A DNA stretch of 64,000 bases from Amycolatopsis thermophila (GCF_030814215.1 NZ_JAUSUT010000001.1:2604001-2668000), one strand, 5' to 3'; shown: positions 44,184-56,380, counted from the stretch's first letter. Notes: a model not told the origin generated them from the letters alone. Numbers and translations are program-made.

Positions 44184-44780
44184 TTGTACGAAGGGGTAGT
44201 CCAGGACCTGATCGACGAGCTGGGGCACCTGCCCGGCATCGGCCCGAAGAGCGCGCAGCGGATCGCGTTCCACCTGCTCGCCGCCGACCCGGCCGACATC
44301 GCCCGGCTGCAGGACGTCCTCGGCAAGGTCCGGGAGGGCGTGCAGTTCTGCGAGATCTGCGGCAACGTCTCCGAACAGCAGCAGTGCCGCATCTGCCGGG
44401 ACGCCCGGCGCGACACGTCGCTGATCTGCGTGGTCGAGGAACCGAAGGACGTGCTCGCGGTCGAGCGCACCCGGGAGTTCAAGGGCCGCTACCACGTGCT
44501 GGGCGGCGCGCTCGACCCGCTGTCCGGCATCGGTCCGGACCAGTTGCGCATCCGGGAGCTGCTGGCGCGGCTCGGCGCGGAACAGGTCACCGAGGTGATC
44601 ATCGCGACCGACCCGAACACCGAGGGCGAGGCGACCGCCACCTACCTGGTGCGGATGCTGCGCGACTTCCCCGGCCTGACCGTGACGCGCCTGGCGTCCG
44701 GTCTGCCGATGGGCGGTGACCTCGAGTTCGCCGACGAGCTCACCCTCGGCCGCGCCCTGTCCGGCCGCCGCGCCCTGTGA
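44184..44780 (+). CDS. recR: Recombination protein RecR
   Basis: The 198-residue protein contains the helix-hairpin-helix [20 protein letters not shown] (in part: [13 protein letters not shown]), the zinc finger C-EIC...C-RIC, and the Toprim segment [15 protein letters not shown]. It acts with RecF and RecO to load RecA at gaps. The TTG start at 44184 follows ybaB by nine bases, so they form an operon. Confidence 0.95.
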   Translation: MYEGVVQDLIDELGHLPGIGPKSAQRIAFHLLAADPADIARLQDVLGKVREGVQFCEICGNVSEQQQCRICRDARRDTSLICVVEEPKDVLAVERTREFKGRYHVLGGALDPLSGIGPDQLRIRELLARLGAEQVTEVIIATDPNTEGEATATYLVRMLRDFPGLTVTRLASGLPMGGDLEFADELTLGRALSGRRAL

Positions 44781-45358
44781 CACTGGCCGGCGACGTACTG
44801 GCCGGCCCGCCCCGGTGCGGGCGGGTCCGGCTGGTCGCCGTCGACGGCCCGTCCGGCGCGGGCAAGTCCACCTTCGCCGCGCGGCTCGTCGAAGCGTTCG
44901 TCCGGCTCGGCACCAGCACCGCGCTCGTCTCCACCGACCACTACGCCACCTGGGCCGACCCGGTCGCGTGGTGGCCGCGGCTCGTCGCGGAGGTGCTCGA
45001 CCCCCTCGCCGCCGGACGCCCCGCCTCCTACCGCCCCCTGGACTGGACCACCGGCGAGCCGCGGCCTGGAGCCCTCCGGACCGTCGAGCCGGCCGACGTC
45101 CTCGTGCTGGAAGGGGTTTCCGCCGGCCGGTCGTCCGTCCGCCCGCGACTGTCCGCGTTGTGCTGGGTCGAGGGTCCTGGCCCCGCCGAGCGGCTCGAAC
45201 GGGCAGTGTTGCGTGACGGTCCGGGCACTCGTCGCCACTTCGAAGCGTGGCAGGATTTCGAGCGCGGATGGTTCGAAGTTGACCGTACTCGCGAGTACGT
45301 GCACCCGAACGGCCTAATACTTTCGTCTGAACTCACGCAACGTGAGCGCGAAAAGTAA
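44777..45358 (+). CDS. Uridine kinase-like P-loop protein
   Basis: The 193-residue protein has a clear P-loop, [13 protein letters not shown] (about 23-35), and [16 protein letters not shown], typical of small uridine-kinase-like proteins that follow recR. The phosphate acceptor is unknown. The GTG at 44777 overlaps the recR stop (GTGA), so the two are coupled. Confidence 0.82.
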   Translation: MTLAGDVLAGPPRCGRVRLVAVDGPSGAGKSTFAARLVEAFVRLGTSTALVSTDHYATWADPVAWWPRLVAEVLDPLAAGRPASYRPLDWTTGEPRPGALRTVEPADVLVLEGVSAGRSSVRPRLSALCWVEGPGPAERLERAVLRDGPGTRRHFEAWQDFERGWFEVDRTREYVHPNGLILSSELTQREREK

Positions 45359-45486
45359 CTTTGTCGACCGAATGCGTGGTCGCGTCCAGCTTTACGTAGC
45401 GCGATCGTAACCTCGCGCACTTAACGAAGCGCGCACATCCGGTTAGTGTCACCGATCACGTACCGGACTTCACAAGGAGTGCCACC

Positions 45487-47160
45487 ATGCTCCCAACGCG
45501 GGCAGTTGGGTTGCGCCGCATCGCCCTGATCGGGCTTGCCGGCGCCCTCGCGGTCACGACGGCCGCTTGCGCTTCCGAGCGCGGCTCGGGCGGCAGCGCC
45601 AGCGACACCTTCATCTTCGGCGCCGCAGGCGCCCCCAAGAACTTCGATCCGATCTTTAACGACGACGGCGAGAGTTTCCGCCCCGCCCGCCAGATGTTCG
45701 ACACGCTCGTCACCTACAAGCCGGGCACCACCGAGCTGCAAGGCGCGCTGGCCACCGCGTGGACGCCGAGCGACGGCAACAAGACCTGGACGTTCACGCT
45801 GCGGCAGGGCGTCAAGTTCCACGACGGCACCCCCTTCAACGCCGCGGCGGTCTGTTTCAACTTCGACCGCTGGTACAACATGAAGGGCGCCGCCGCCCAG
45901 AGCCAGATGATCTACTACGGCGACGTCTTCGAGGGCTTCGCGAAGAACGAGGGCGACATCAGCGGCGAGCCGGTCTACAAGTCGTGCGAGGCGAAGGACG
46001 ACCACACCGCGGTCCTCAACCTGAACAAGGCCAAGGGCGCCTTCCCGGACGCGTTCGGCCTGACCTCGCTGTCCATGTCGAGCCCGGACGCGTTGAAGAA
46101 GTGGGACGCCGACACCGTGACGCAGAGCGGTGAGGCGTTCAGCTACCCGCCCTACGCCACGGACCACCCGACGGGCACCGGACCGTACAAGTTCGACAGC
46201 TTCGACAAGGCCAACAACACGATCACCCTGGTCCGCAACGAGGACTACTGGGGCGAGAAGGCCAAGACCGCCAAGCTGATCTTCAAGATCATCCCGGACG
46301 AGAACGCCCGCAAGCAGGAGCTCGCCGCCGGCACCATCGACGGCTACGACTTCCCGAGCCCGGCGGACTACAACTCGCTCAAGGACGCCGGCAACCAGGT
46401 CCTGATCCGGCCCGCGTTCAACATCCTGTACCTGGGCATCAACCAGAAGAACAACCCGAAGCTGCAGGACGTGCGGGTCCGCCAGGCGATCGAGTACGCG
46501 ATCAACAAGGACCAGCTGGTCAAGAACCGGCTGCCGCAGGGCGCCTACGCGCAGGACCAGTTCCTGCCGAACAACGTGCCGGGCTACACCAACGCGGTGG
46601 CGAAGTACAGCTACAACCCGGACACCGCCAAGCAGCTGCTGGCCCAGGCGGGCGCGTCGGACCTGACGCTGAACTTCTACGTGCCGACCGAGGTCACCCG
46701 GCCCTACATGCCGAACCCGGTGGACATCGCCGCCGCGATCACCGACGACCTCAAGGCGGTCGGCATCAAGGTCAACGTGGTCCAGGAGCCGTGGAACGGC
46801 GGGTACAAGGACTCCGTGCAGAAGGCGGGCAAGCAGGACCTGCACCTGCTGGGCTGGACCGGTGACTACGCCGACGCGGGCAACTTCATCGGCACGTTCT
46901 TCGGGCGCCCGAAGGCCGAATTCGGCTTCGACAACCCGCAGATCTTCAACGCACTGTCCACTGCGGACGCGCAGACGACCCCGGACGCCAAGAAGGCGGC
47001 CTACGAGAACGCCAGTGTGCTGATCTCGCAGTACGTCCCGGCGGTTCCGTTGTCGTCGTCGCCCCCGGGGATCGTGGTGCGGTCGGACGTGCAGGGCCTG
47101 ATCCCGACGCCGCTGACCGACGAGCGCTTCTACACGGTCACCAAGGGCAGCAAGGGCTGA
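45487..47160 (+). CDS. Peptide/oligopeptide ABC transporter substrate-binding lipoprotein
   Basis: The 557-residue protein is a family 5 binding protein (DppA/OppA type). Its signal peptide ends in the lipobox TTAACAS. FDPIFNDDGESFRPARQMFDTL and WTFTLRQGVKFHDGTPFNA are family marks. It should capture di- or oligopeptides outside the cell. A TTACG/CGTAA inverted repeat at 45392-45396/45406-45410 lies about 80 bases upstream and may control the operon. A strong hairpin follows it. Confidence 0.93.
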   Translation: MLPTRAVGLRRIALIGLAGALAVTTAACASERGSGGSASDTFIFGAAGAPKNFDPIFNDDGESFRPARQMFDTLVTYKPGTTELQGALATAWTPSDGNKTWTFTLRQGVKFHDGTPFNAAAVCFNFDRWYNMKGAAAQSQMIYYGDVFEGFAKNEGDISGEPVYKSCEAKDDHTAVLNLNKAKGAFPDAFGLTSLSMSSPDALKKWDADTVTQSGEAFSYPPYATDHPTGTGPYKFDSFDKANNTITLVRNEDYWGEKAKTAKLIFKIIPDENARKQELAAGTIDGYDFPSPADYNSLKDAGNQVLIRPAFNILYLGINQKNNPKLQDVRVRQAIEYAINKDQLVKNRLPQGAYAQDQFLPNNVPGYTNAVAKYSYNPDTAKQLLAQAGASDLTLNFYVPTEVTRPYMPNPVDIAAAITDDLKAVGIKVNVVQEPWNGGYKDSVQKAGKQDLHLLGWTGDYADAGNFIGTFFGRPKAEFGFDNPQIFNALSTADAQTTPDAKKAAYENASVLISQYVPAVPLSSSPPGIVVRSDVQGLIPTPLTDERFYTVTKGSKG

Positions 47161-47171
47161 GTTCCGCTCCG

Positions 47172-47212
47172 ACGGCGGGAAAGCGCGCCTGAACAGCGCG
47201 CTTTCCCGCCGT
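47172..47212 (+). terminator. 17-bp hairpin between the binding protein and permease genes
   Basis: ACGGCGGGAAAGCGCGC (47172-47188) and GCGCGCTTTCCCGCCGT (47196-47212) pair perfectly with a 7-nt loop. It is placed inside an operon and probably lets only part of transcription reach the permeases, or protects the binding-protein mRNA. Confidence 0.75.
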
Positions 47213-47234
47213 GGTGCGACCTCGAGGCGATCAC

Positions 47235-48239
47235 ATGCTCCGATTCACAGTCCGTCGGCTGCTGCAAGCGGTTCCGACGCTCCTCGTACTCTCCATCCTG
47301 GTCTTCGCCTGGCTCCGCCTGCTGCCCGGTGGCCCCGCCACCGCGCTGCTCGGCGACAAGGCGACGCCGGAGAAGATCGCGTCCCTGAACGCGGTGCTGG
47401 GCCTGGATCGACCGATCTTCGTCCAGTACTTCAAGTTCCTCGGCCGCGTCCTCACCGGTGACTTCGGTGCCTCCCTGATCAGCGGTGACGCCGTGCTGTC
47501 CGAGATCGGCCGCGCCTTGCCCGCGACCATCGAGCTGTCCATCGCCGCACTGGTGCTCGCGGTCGGCTTCGGGATCCCGATGGGATACCTCGCCGCCCAC
47601 TACCGCGGCCGGTTCCTGGACAACGCCACCGTGCTCACCACGCTGGTCGGTGTGGCGGTGCCGGTGTTCTTCTTCGGTGTGCTGCTCAAGTACGTGTTCG
47701 CGCAGAAGCTCGGCCTCCTGCCCCCGTCCGGGCGCCAGGACGTGACCATCGACGCCACGCACATCACCGGGTTCTTCACGCTGGACGGCCTGCTCACCGG
47801 CGAGCTGGACGCCACGTGGGACGCGATCAAGCACCTGATCCTGCCCGCGATCGCGCTGGCCAGCATCCCGTTCGCGGTGATCGTGCGGATCACCCGCGCG
47901 TCCGTGCTGGACGTGCAGCAGGAGGACTTCGTGCGCACCGCCGAGTCCAAGGGCCTGACCACGGCGACGATCCGGCAGCGGCACGTGCTGCGCAACGCGC
48001 TCTTGCCGGTGTCGACGACGATCGGCCTGCAGACCGGCCTGCTGCTCGCCGGGGCCGTGCTCACCGAGAAGGTGTTCAACTGGAACGGCCTGGGTTCCCT
48101 GCTGGCGCAGGGCATCGAGCGCCGCGACTACCCGCGGCTGCAGGCGCTGCTGTTGCTGGCCGCCGCGGTGTACGTGCTGGTGAACCTGCTGGTCGACATC
48201 TCGTACGCGATCATCGATCCGAGGGTGCGAGTGCGATGA
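47235..48239 (+). CDS. Peptide ABC transporter permease (DppB type)
   Basis: The 334-residue protein has about six membrane helices: an N-terminal one (LLQAVPTLLVLSILVFAWL) and the usual DppB core. The EAA-type loop that contacts the ATPase is near residues 255-285 (EDFVRTAESKGLTTATIRQRHVL in part). The ATG is 22 bases after the hairpin. Its stop overlaps the start of the second permease gene. Confidence 0.92.
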   Translation: MLRFTVRRLLQAVPTLLVLSILVFAWLRLLPGGPATALLGDKATPEKIASLNAVLGLDRPIFVQYFKFLGRVLTGDFGASLISGDAVLSEIGRALPATIELSIAALVLAVGFGIPMGYLAAHYRGRFLDNATVLTTLVGVAVPVFFFGVLLKYVFAQKLGLLPPSGRQDVTIDATHITGFFTLDGLLTGELDATWDAIKHLILPAIALASIPFAVIVRITRASVLDVQQEDFVRTAESKGLTTATIRQRHVLRNALLPVSTTIGLQTGLLLAGAVLTEKVFNWNGLGSLLAQGIERRDYPRLQALLLLAAAVYVLVNLLVDISYAIIDPRVRVR

Positions 48240-49162
48240 CCTCCATCTTGCGGCGCAAGGCCGAACGCATCGACGACCTGGCGGAAACCGGCGGCACCAG
48301 CCTCGCCGCCGACGCGGTCAGGCGGATGCTGCGCAACCCGGTGGCGATCACCGGCGCGGTCATCACCGTGCTGTTCGTGCTGCTGGCGATCCTGGCCCCG
48401 TTCCTGGCGCCGAAGGACCCCTACATCCCCTACGACGAGCTGCGGCGGAACCTGCGGCCGGACTTCATCCCCGGCCCGATGGACGGGTTCGTGCTCGGCA
48501 GCGACCACCGCGGGTACGACTTCTTCTCCCGTCTGCTGGTCGGCGCCCAGCAGACGCTGATCGTCGGTGTGGTCGCCACCCTGATCGGGCTGACGGTCGG
48601 CATGCTGATCGGCGGGCTGGCCGGCGCGCTCGGCGGCTGGGTGGACACGCTGCTGATGCGGTTCACCGACATCCTGCTGGCGATCCCTTCGCTGCTGCTG
48701 GCGATCTCGGTCGCGGCGCTGTTCTCGCAAGGGACGCAGTGGACGGTCATCATCGCGGTCGCGGTGGTGAGCGTGCCGGTCTTCGCCCGGTTGCTGCGGG
48801 GCGCGATGTTGTCGCAGAGAGCGAGCGACCACGTGCTCGCCGCCACCGCACTGGGTGTCCGGCGCAGCACGATCGTGTTCCGGCACATGCTGCCGAACTC
48901 ACTCGGTCCGGTGGTGGTGCAGGCCACCCTGACCCTGGCGACGTCGATCATCGACGTGGCGGCCCTGTCGTTCCTCGGTCTGGGCGACAACGACCCCAGC
49001 CGCGCCGAGTGGGGGCTGATGCTGGCACAGGCCCAGAACCTGCTGGACGTCAAACCGAGCCTGGCGTTCTACCCGGCCATCGCGATCATCGTGGTGGCGC
49101 TGGGGTTCACGCTGCTCGGCGAGTCGCTGCGCGAGGCGCTCGACCCGAAGAACAGGCGGTAG
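48236..49162 (+). CDS. Peptide ABC transporter permease (DppC type)
   Basis: The 308-residue protein starts with a cytoplasmic segment and has six membrane helices, including ITGAVITVLFVLLAILAPFL (about 38-57). DHVLAATALGVRRSTIVFRHMLPN is the coupling loop with the ATPase. The ATG at 48236 overlaps the DppB stop (ATGA). Confidence 0.93.
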   Translation: MTSILRRKAERIDDLAETGGTSLAADAVRRMLRNPVAITGAVITVLFVLLAILAPFLAPKDPYIPYDELRRNLRPDFIPGPMDGFVLGSDHRGYDFFSRLLVGAQQTLIVGVVATLIGLTVGMLIGGLAGALGGWVDTLLMRFTDILLAIPSLLLAISVAALFSQGTQWTVIIAVAVVSVPVFARLLRGAMLSQRASDHVLAATALGVRRSTIVFRHMLPNSLGPVVVQATLTLATSIIDVAALSFLGLGDNDPSRAEWGLMLAQAQNLLDVKPSLAFYPAIAIIVVALGFTLLGESLREALDPKNRR

Positions 49163-49166
49163 CGCG

Positions 49167-50162
49167 TTGAGTCTTCTGCAAGTACACGACCTGTCGGTCG
49201 TCTTCCACCGCAAGGGGACCCGGCCGTTCACGGCGGTCGACGGGGTCAGCTTCGACGTCGAGCCGGGCCGCACGGTCGGCCTGGTCGGCGAGTCCGGCAG
49301 CGGCAAGTCGGTCACGGCGCTCGCGATCATGGGCCTGCTGCCCAAGCGCGGCGCGAAGGTGACCGGCGAGGTGATGTTCGAGGACACCGACCTGCTGCGG
49401 CTGTCCGACCGGCAGCTGCGCGACCGGCGCGGCCGCGACCTCGGCATGGTGTTCCAGGACCCGCTGTCGTCGCTGAACCCGGTGATCCCGATCGGGCTGC
49501 AGATCACCGAGGTGCTGGAACGGCACCGGAAGATGGAACGCAAACAGGCCCGGGTCGAGGCCGCGGACCTGCTCGACCGCGTGGGCATCCCGGACCCGAA
49601 CCGGCGGCTCTCGGAGTACCCGCACCAGCTCTCCGGCGGCATGCGGCAGCGCGCGCTCATCGCGATCGCGCTGGCCTGCCGTCCGCGGCTGCTGATCGCG
49701 GACGAGCCGACCACCGCGCTGGACGTGACGATCCAGGCGCAGATCCTGGCGCTGCTGTCCGAGCTGGTGCGCGACACCGGCACCGCGCTGATCATGATCA
49801 CGCACGACCTCGGCGTGGTCGCGGGCCTGTGCGACGAGGTCAACGTCATGTACGGCGGGCGGATCGTGGAGCGAGCGGAGCGGCATGCGCTGTTCGCGTC
49901 GGCGCGGCACCCGTACACGCACGGGCTGCTCGCCTCGATCCCGCGGCTGGACGCGCCGCGTGGTGAGAAGCTGGTGCCGATCAAGGGCTCGGTGACCGAC
50001 AACATCCCCTGGTCGCAGGGGTGCGCGTTCGCGCCGCGCTGTCCGAACGCGCTGGACATCTGCCGCGAGGTCACGCCGGAACTCGAACCCGGCACCGAGG
50101 GGATGCTGCGGTGCCACAACCCGGTGAGCCGTCCGGTCGCCGCGGGCGAGGGGGTGCGCTGA
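49167..50162 (+). CDS. Peptide ABC transporter ATPase (DppD type)
   Basis: The 331-residue ATPase has Walker [10 protein letters not shown], the signature LSGGMRQR, Walker [13 protein letters not shown] and the H-loop ITHDLG. The C-terminal Cys block [14 protein letters not shown] is the oligopeptide type. The TTG at 49167 follows the DppC stop by four bases. With the next gene it forms the heterodimeric motor. Confidence 0.95.
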   Translation: MSLLQVHDLSVVFHRKGTRPFTAVDGVSFDVEPGRTVGLVGESGSGKSVTALAIMGLLPKRGAKVTGEVMFEDTDLLRLSDRQLRDRRGRDLGMVFQDPLSSLNPVIPIGLQITEVLERHRKMERKQARVEAADLLDRVGIPDPNRRLSEYPHQLSGGMRQRALIAIALACRPRLLIADEPTTALDVTIQAQILALLSELVRDTGTALIMITHDLGVVAGLCDEVNVMYGGRIVERAERHALFASARHPYTHGLLASIPRLDAPRGEKLVPIKGSVTDNIPWSQGCAFAPRCPNALDICREVTPELEPGTEGMLRCHNPVSRPVAAGEGVR

Positions 50163-51259
50163 TGTCGGAACCGCTGGTGAGCGTGGAAGGCCTGCAGGTG
50201 CACTTCCCGATCAAGCGCGGCGTCGTGCTGGACCGCACGGTCGGGCACGTCTACGCCGTGGACGGGGTCGACCTGGAGATCCAGCGCGGCGAGACCTACG
50301 GCCTGGTCGGCGAGTCCGGCTGCGGCAAGACCACGCTGGGGCGGAGCATCCTGCGGCTGGTCGAGCCGACCGGCGGCCGCGCCGTCTTCGACGGCACCGA
50401 CCTGTCGACGCTCAAGGGCGAGTCGCTGCGGAAGATGCGGCGCCGGATGCAGATGGTGTTCCAGGACCCGCTGTCCAGCCTCGACCCGCGGCAGTCCGTC
50501 GAGTCGATCCTGATCGAGGGCATGCGGGCGCACGGGCTGGACAAGGGCAGGGACAGCACGCGCAAGCGTTTGCGTGAGTTGCTGGCCGCGGTCGGCCTGG
50601 CCGAGAGCTCGCTGCGGAAGTACCCGCACGAGTTCTCCGGCGGGCAGCGGCAGCGCATCGGCATCGCCCGCGCGCTGGCCGTCGAGCCGGACCTGATCGT
50701 GGCCGACGAGCCGGTGTCCGCGCTGGACGTGTCCGTGCAGGCGCAGGTGATCAACCTGCTCGAGGAGCTGCAGGACTCGCTCGGCCTGACCTACCTGGTG
50801 ATCGCCCACGACCTCGCGGTCGTCCGGCACATCTCCGACCGCATCGGCGTGATGTACCTGGGCTCGCTGGTCGAGGAGACCGACGCGCAGACGCTGTACG
50901 ACGAGCCGCTGCACCCGTACACGAAGGCGCTGCTGTCGGCGATCCCGGTGCCGGACCCGGTGGTCGAAGACAGCCGGGAGCAGATCCTGCTCGCCGGTGA
51001 CCTGCCCTCGCCGGCCAACCCGCCGTCGGGTTGCCGGTTCCACACCCGCTGCCCCTGGCGGCAGGAGACGAAGTGCGACACGGAGCGGCCCGCGCTGCGC
51101 GAACTGGGCGCGGGACACCGGGTGGCGTGCCACTGGGCGGAGGACATCCAGGCCGGCCGGATCACGCCCCACGAGGTGAAACCGGAACTGGTCACCGCAC
51201 AGGCGTCGGACTCGGTTTTCCCGCAGGCGGCTTCGGTGGCCGAAATGCTCGAGCCCTGA
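50162..51259 (+). CDS. Peptide ABC transporter ATPase (DppF type)
   Basis: The 365-residue ATPase has Walker [35 protein letters not shown] and the C-terminal CRFHTRCPW block. It pairs with the DppD-type protein. The ATG at 50162 shares its first base with the last base of the DppD stop codon (TGATG). This completes a five-gene uptake operon of binding protein, two permeases and two ATPases. Confidence 0.95.
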   Translation: MSEPLVSVEGLQVHFPIKRGVVLDRTVGHVYAVDGVDLEIQRGETYGLVGESGCGKTTLGRSILRLVEPTGGRAVFDGTDLSTLKGESLRKMRRRMQMVFQDPLSSLDPRQSVESILIEGMRAHGLDKGRDSTRKRLRELLAAVGLAESSLRKYPHEFSGGQRQRIGIARALAVEPDLIVADEPVSALDVSVQAQVINLLEELQDSLGLTYLVIAHDLAVVRHISDRIGVMYLGSLVEETDAQTLYDEPLHPYTKALLSAIPVPDPVVEDSREQILLAGDLPSPANPPSGCRFHTRCPWRQETKCDTERPALRELGAGHRVACHWAEDIQAGRITPHEVKPELVTAQASDSVFPQAASVAEMLEP

Positions 51260-51311
51260 AACGGGTACCCTGACGGCAATTCCGCCGGGGTATCCGACAG
51301 GGGGCTCGACA

Positions 51312-51956
51312 GTGCACATCGACCAGTGGCTGGAGGCCATTCCGCCGCTACTCGTGTACCTCGCGGTGGGACTGGTGATCGGGTGCGAGAGCCTCGGCAT
51401 CCCGCTACCGGGTGAGATCGTGCTGGTCAGCGCGGCTCTCCTGGCGTCGCACCACGACGGGCTGAACCCGTGGCTGATCGGCATCGTCGGCAGCGCCGGT
51501 GCCATCGCCGGGGACAGCATCGGCTACCTGATCGGGCGAAAGGGCGGGCAGCGCCTGTTCGACTGGGCGGGGCGGAAGTTCCCCAAGCACTTCGGTCCCG
51601 ACCACGTCCGCACGGCTGAGCGGTTGTTCCGGAAACGGGGGATGTGGGCGGTTTTCTTCGGGCGTTTTGTCGCAATTCTGCGGATTCTGTGCGGCCCGCT
51701 CGCCGGGTCCCTGCGCATGCACTACCCGCGGTTCCTGACCGCCAACGCGCTCGGCGGCATCGTCTGGGCGGGCGGCACGACGGCGCTGGTGTACTCGCTC
51801 GGCGTGGTCGCGGAGAAGTGGCTGTCCCGCTTCTCCTACATCGCGTTGGGAGTCGCGATCGTGGTGGGCGTGGTCGTCAGCCTGGTCGTCAAGAAGCGGA
51901 TGGGCCGCCGTCACGGGGAGACGAGCTCGGTGGAGAGCGCCTCCGCCGAGCGCTGA
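51312..51956 (+). CDS. DedA-family membrane protein
   Basis: The 214-residue protein has about five membrane helices and the DedA marks LPGEIVLVSAALLA, AIAGDSIGYLIGRKGG and FFGRFVAILRILCGPLAG. DedA proteins help recycle polyprenyl-phosphate or phosphatidylethanolamine-type lipids across the membrane. The GTG at 51312 begins the family start. Its 3' end overlaps the convergent EamA gene by 46 bases. Confidence 0.9.
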   Translation: MHIDQWLEAIPPLLVYLAVGLVIGCESLGIPLPGEIVLVSAALLASHHDGLNPWLIGIVGSAGAIAGDSIGYLIGRKGGQRLFDWAGRKFPKHFGPDHVRTAERLFRKRGMWAVFFGRFVAILRILCGPLAGSLRMHYPRFLTANALGGIVWAGGTTALVYSLGVVAEKWLSRFSYIALGVAIVVGVVVSLVVKKRMGRRHGETSSVESASAER

Positions 51957-52828
51957 CGCTTCGGCAGGGAGCCGAACAGCACCCCGGCGACCACGACCAC
52001 CCCGGCCAGCACCTCGACCAGCGCCGGGGTCTCGTCGAGCACCAGGAACGCCGCCGTCATGCCGACCACCGGCACGAGCAGCGAGAACGGCGCGACCACG
52101 TTGGCCGGGTTGCGGCGCATCAGGACGGTCCAGATGCTCGACCCGAGTACCGTACCGATGAGCACGACGTAGCCGAACCCGGCCAGCCCCGCCAGGCCCT
52201 CGGACGTGCCCAGGGTGGACAGCGACCGCCACTGCGCGGACGGCCCCTCGAAGATCGTGGAGAGCACGAACATCGGGATCGGCGGGACGACCGACATCCA
52301 CAGCGTGAAGTGGACCGGGTTCGGCCGGCTCTCGTGCTGGAGCGCCTTGCGCGAGAAGATGTTCCCCAGGGCCCAGCACAGCGCGCCGAGCAGGGTGAGG
52401 ACGACCGGCAGCAGCACCGCGTTCTCCGCGCGGTGCCAGGCGATCACACCCATCCCGGCCACCGCCGCGAGGATGCCGGCCAGCTGTCGCGGTGACAGCG
52501 GTTCGCGCAGGAAGATGCCGCACAGCACGACGGTGAACGGCGCGGACGACTGCAGCACCAGCGAAGCCAGGCCGGTCGGCATGCCGTGGGTGAGCGCGAG
52601 GAACAGGAACGCGAACTGGCCGGTGCCGAAGCCGAGACCGAAGCCGAGCAGCCAGCGCAGCGGCACCTTCGGCCGCGGGATGAACAGGATCGCCGGGATC
52701 GCGATCACCAGGAACCGCAGTGATCCGGCGAACAGCGGCGGGAAGTGGTCGAGCATCGGGTGCATCGCGATGAAGTTGAGGCCCCACAGGACGACGACGA
52801 ACAGGGCGAGGAGACGGTCGCGAATCGG
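51911..52828 (-). CDS. EamA-family (DMT) transporter
   Basis: Two EamA repeats with about ten membrane helices are visible: LLALFVVVLWGLNFIAMHPM opens the first and PVVLTLLGALCWALGNIFSR the second. The closest type is YdcZ/RhaT-like small-molecule exporters. It is divergent from a LysR gene, which is the standard arrangement for regulator and exporter. The GTG at 52828 was chosen; a TTG 39 bases upstream is possible. The 3' end overlaps dedA. Confidence 0.88.
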   Translation of the reverse strand, partial: PIRDRLLALFVVVLWGLNFIAMHPMLDHFPPLFAGSLRFLVIAIPAILFIPRPKVPLRWLLGFGLGFGTGQFAFLFLALTHGMPTGLASLVLQSSAPFTVVLCGIFLREPLSPRQLAGILAAVAGMGVIAWHRAENAVLLPVVLTLLGALCWALGNIFSRKALQHESRPNPVHFTLWMSVVPPIPMFVLSTIFEGPSAQWRSLSTLGTSEGLAGLAGFGYVVLIGTVLGSSIWTVLMRRNPANVVAPFSLLVPVVGMTAAFLVLDETPALVEVLAGVVVVAGVLFGSLPKRQRSAEALSTELVSP

Positions 52829-52903
52829 CACGCCTTCGAGCGTGCCTGCCGCAACTTTGAAGGACAATCGAGATTATTTGCACCTACTGTGTAGCGTTGC
52901 TAC

Positions 52904-53839
52904 ATGGATGTCGGACGTCTGCGGGTTCTGCGGGAGTTCGCCGACCGCGGCAGCGTGACGGCCGCGGCACGCGCCCTGCACCTGACGCCGTCGGCGGTGT
53001 CCCAGCAGCTCAGGGCGTTGCAGGCGGAGGTCGGGCTGGTGCTCACCGAACCCGCCGGGCGGGGTCTGCGGCTCACCGACGCGGGCCGGGCGCTGGTGGT
53101 GCGGGCGGACGAGGTGCTCGCGGCGCTGGACCGCGCCGAGTCCGAGCTGGACGCGTTCCGCAGCGCGCCGCGCGGCCGGGTGCGGGTCGCGATCTTCCCG
53201 TCGGCCGCGTTGATGCTGCTGCCCGGGCTGCTGCACCGGATCGCCGGGTGCGAGGGCCTGGAGGTCGAGATCCGCGACGTCGACATGACGCCGGCCGAGG
53301 TGCCGGAGCTGGTCGCGGACTTCGACATCGTGGTCACCCACCGGGACGAGCACGCCGAGCCGTTCCCGTCCGCCCGGCTGGACGTGGTGCACTTGCTGCG
53401 CGAGCCGCTGGACGTCGCGCTCCCGCCCGGGCACCGGCTCGCCCGGCGGCGGCGCGTGGACCTCACCGAGCTGGCCGGGGAGCAGTGGATCTCGGTGGAC
53501 GTCGGCTTCCCGGTCGACGACGTGCTGCGGTCGCTGGCCGTGCGGACCGGGGTGCGGCCGCAGGTCAAGCAGCGCATCAACGACTTCCGCGTCATCGAGG
53601 CGCTGGTGGCCGCCGGGCACGGCATCGCGCTGCTGCCGCGTTACCTGGCCGGGTTGGGCCCGCGCCGGCTGGTGCGCCGGCCACTGGCCGGGATCCGCGC
53701 CGCCCGGCACATCGAGGCCGTCCTGCGCACGGGCGCCGGAACCCGCCTCGCCGTGGCGACGGTGCTGGACCTGCTGCACGCCGAGGCCGCGGCGGTGACG
53801 AAACAGCCCTGGACGAGCAAGGCCGAATTCGATCGGTAG
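52904..53839 (+). CDS. LysR-family transcriptional regulator
   Basis: The 311-residue protein has the N-terminal winged HTH (FADRGSVTAAARALHLTPSAV, in part: GSVTAAARALHLTPSAVS) and a periplasmic-binding-type ligand domain (about 90-295). It is divergent from the EamA transporter gene (gap 75 bases), and probably controls it in response to the transported compound. Confidence 0.92.
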   Translation: MDVGRLRVLREFADRGSVTAAARALHLTPSAVSQQLRALQAEVGLVLTEPAGRGLRLTDAGRALVVRADEVLAALDRAESELDAFRSAPRGRVRVAIFPSAALMLLPGLLHRIAGCEGLEVEIRDVDMTPAEVPELVADFDIVVTHRDEHAEPFPSARLDVVHLLREPLDVALPPGHRLARRRRVDLTELAGEQWISVDVGFPVDDVLRSLAVRTGVRPQVKQRINDFRVIEALVAAGHGIALLPRYLAGLGPRRLVRRPLAGIRAARHIEAVLRTGAGTRLAVATVLDLLHAEAAAVTKQPWTSKAEFDR

Positions 53840-53976
53840 CCGGAGCCGGCACGCAGCCGCTGGTCGTACCCGGACCGGCCAGGCGGCCCGAGCGGTGTGT
53901 CGGGCGTCACTGTCACAACCGGCGCTCCAGCGGTGCCTTGTGGTCGAGCAACCACCCGACCACGAGGGAGCAAGAC

Positions 53977-54462
53977 ATGGAAGCCCGCTTCAACCTGATG
54001 GCCAACGAGATCGGCGGCAAGCTCGCCCGGCGCTTCGCCGGCATCCACACGTTGCTGCACCACTCGTCGCTGCCCGCGTCCACGCAGGAACTGGTCGCGC
54101 TGCGCGCCAGCCAGATCAACGGGTGCGGCCCGTGCGTCGACATGCACACCAAGGAGGCCGCCGCCGCCGGGGAGACCGCGGTGCGGCTCAACCTGGTCGC
54201 GGTCTGGCGCGAGGCCACCGTGTTCACCGAGGCCGAACGGGCCGCGCTGGCACTGGCCGAGGAGGGCACCCGGCTGGCCGACGCCCACGAGGGCGTGTCC
54301 GACGAGACCTGGGCGCAGGTGCGCAAGCACTTCGACGACGAGCAGATCAGCGTGCTCGTCGCCCTGGTCGGCCTGATCAACGCGGCCAACCGGATGAACG
54401 TCATCACCAAGACCCCGGCCGGCGACTACCAGGCCGGGATGATCGCGAGCATGACGAACTGA
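53977..54462 (+). CDS. AhpD-like carboxymuconolactone-decarboxylase-family protein
   Basis: The 161-residue all-helical protein has the CGPCVDMH motif (about 50-57): a CxxC pair followed by His, the redox site of AhpD-type alkylhydroperoxidases. Family members either decarboxylate or reduce peroxides; the CxxC favours the second. GAGGGAGCAAGAC precedes the ATG. It converges on leuA across a bidirectional terminator. Confidence 0.85.
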   Translation: MEARFNLMANEIGGKLARRFAGIHTLLHHSSLPASTQELVALRASQINGCGPCVDMHTKEAAAAGETAVRLNLVAVWREATVFTEAERAALALAEEGTRLADAHEGVSDETWAQVRKHFDDEQISVLVALVGLINAANRMNVITKTPAGDYQAGMIASMTN

Positions 54463-54471
54463 CCGGTGCGA

Positions 54472-54509
54472 GAAAGGCCGGCCGCCCCCGAAGGAGCGGC
54501 CGGCCTTTC
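54472..54509. terminator. Bidirectional terminator between the AhpD-like gene and leuA
   Basis: GAAAGGCCGGCCGC (54472-54485) and GCGGCCGGCCTTTC (54496-54509) pair perfectly across a 10-nt loop. It lies just past both stop codons. Confidence 0.8.
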
Positions 54510-54513
54510 CGCG

Positions 54514-56364
<1,851 letters not shown>

Positions 56365-56380
<16 letters not shown>

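Noticed and set aside
42915..44783. A 622-residue minus-strand frame joined to the amidase
   Set aside because: The upper half is antisense to ybaB and recR; the amidase starts at 43742 with a proper lipoprotein signal.
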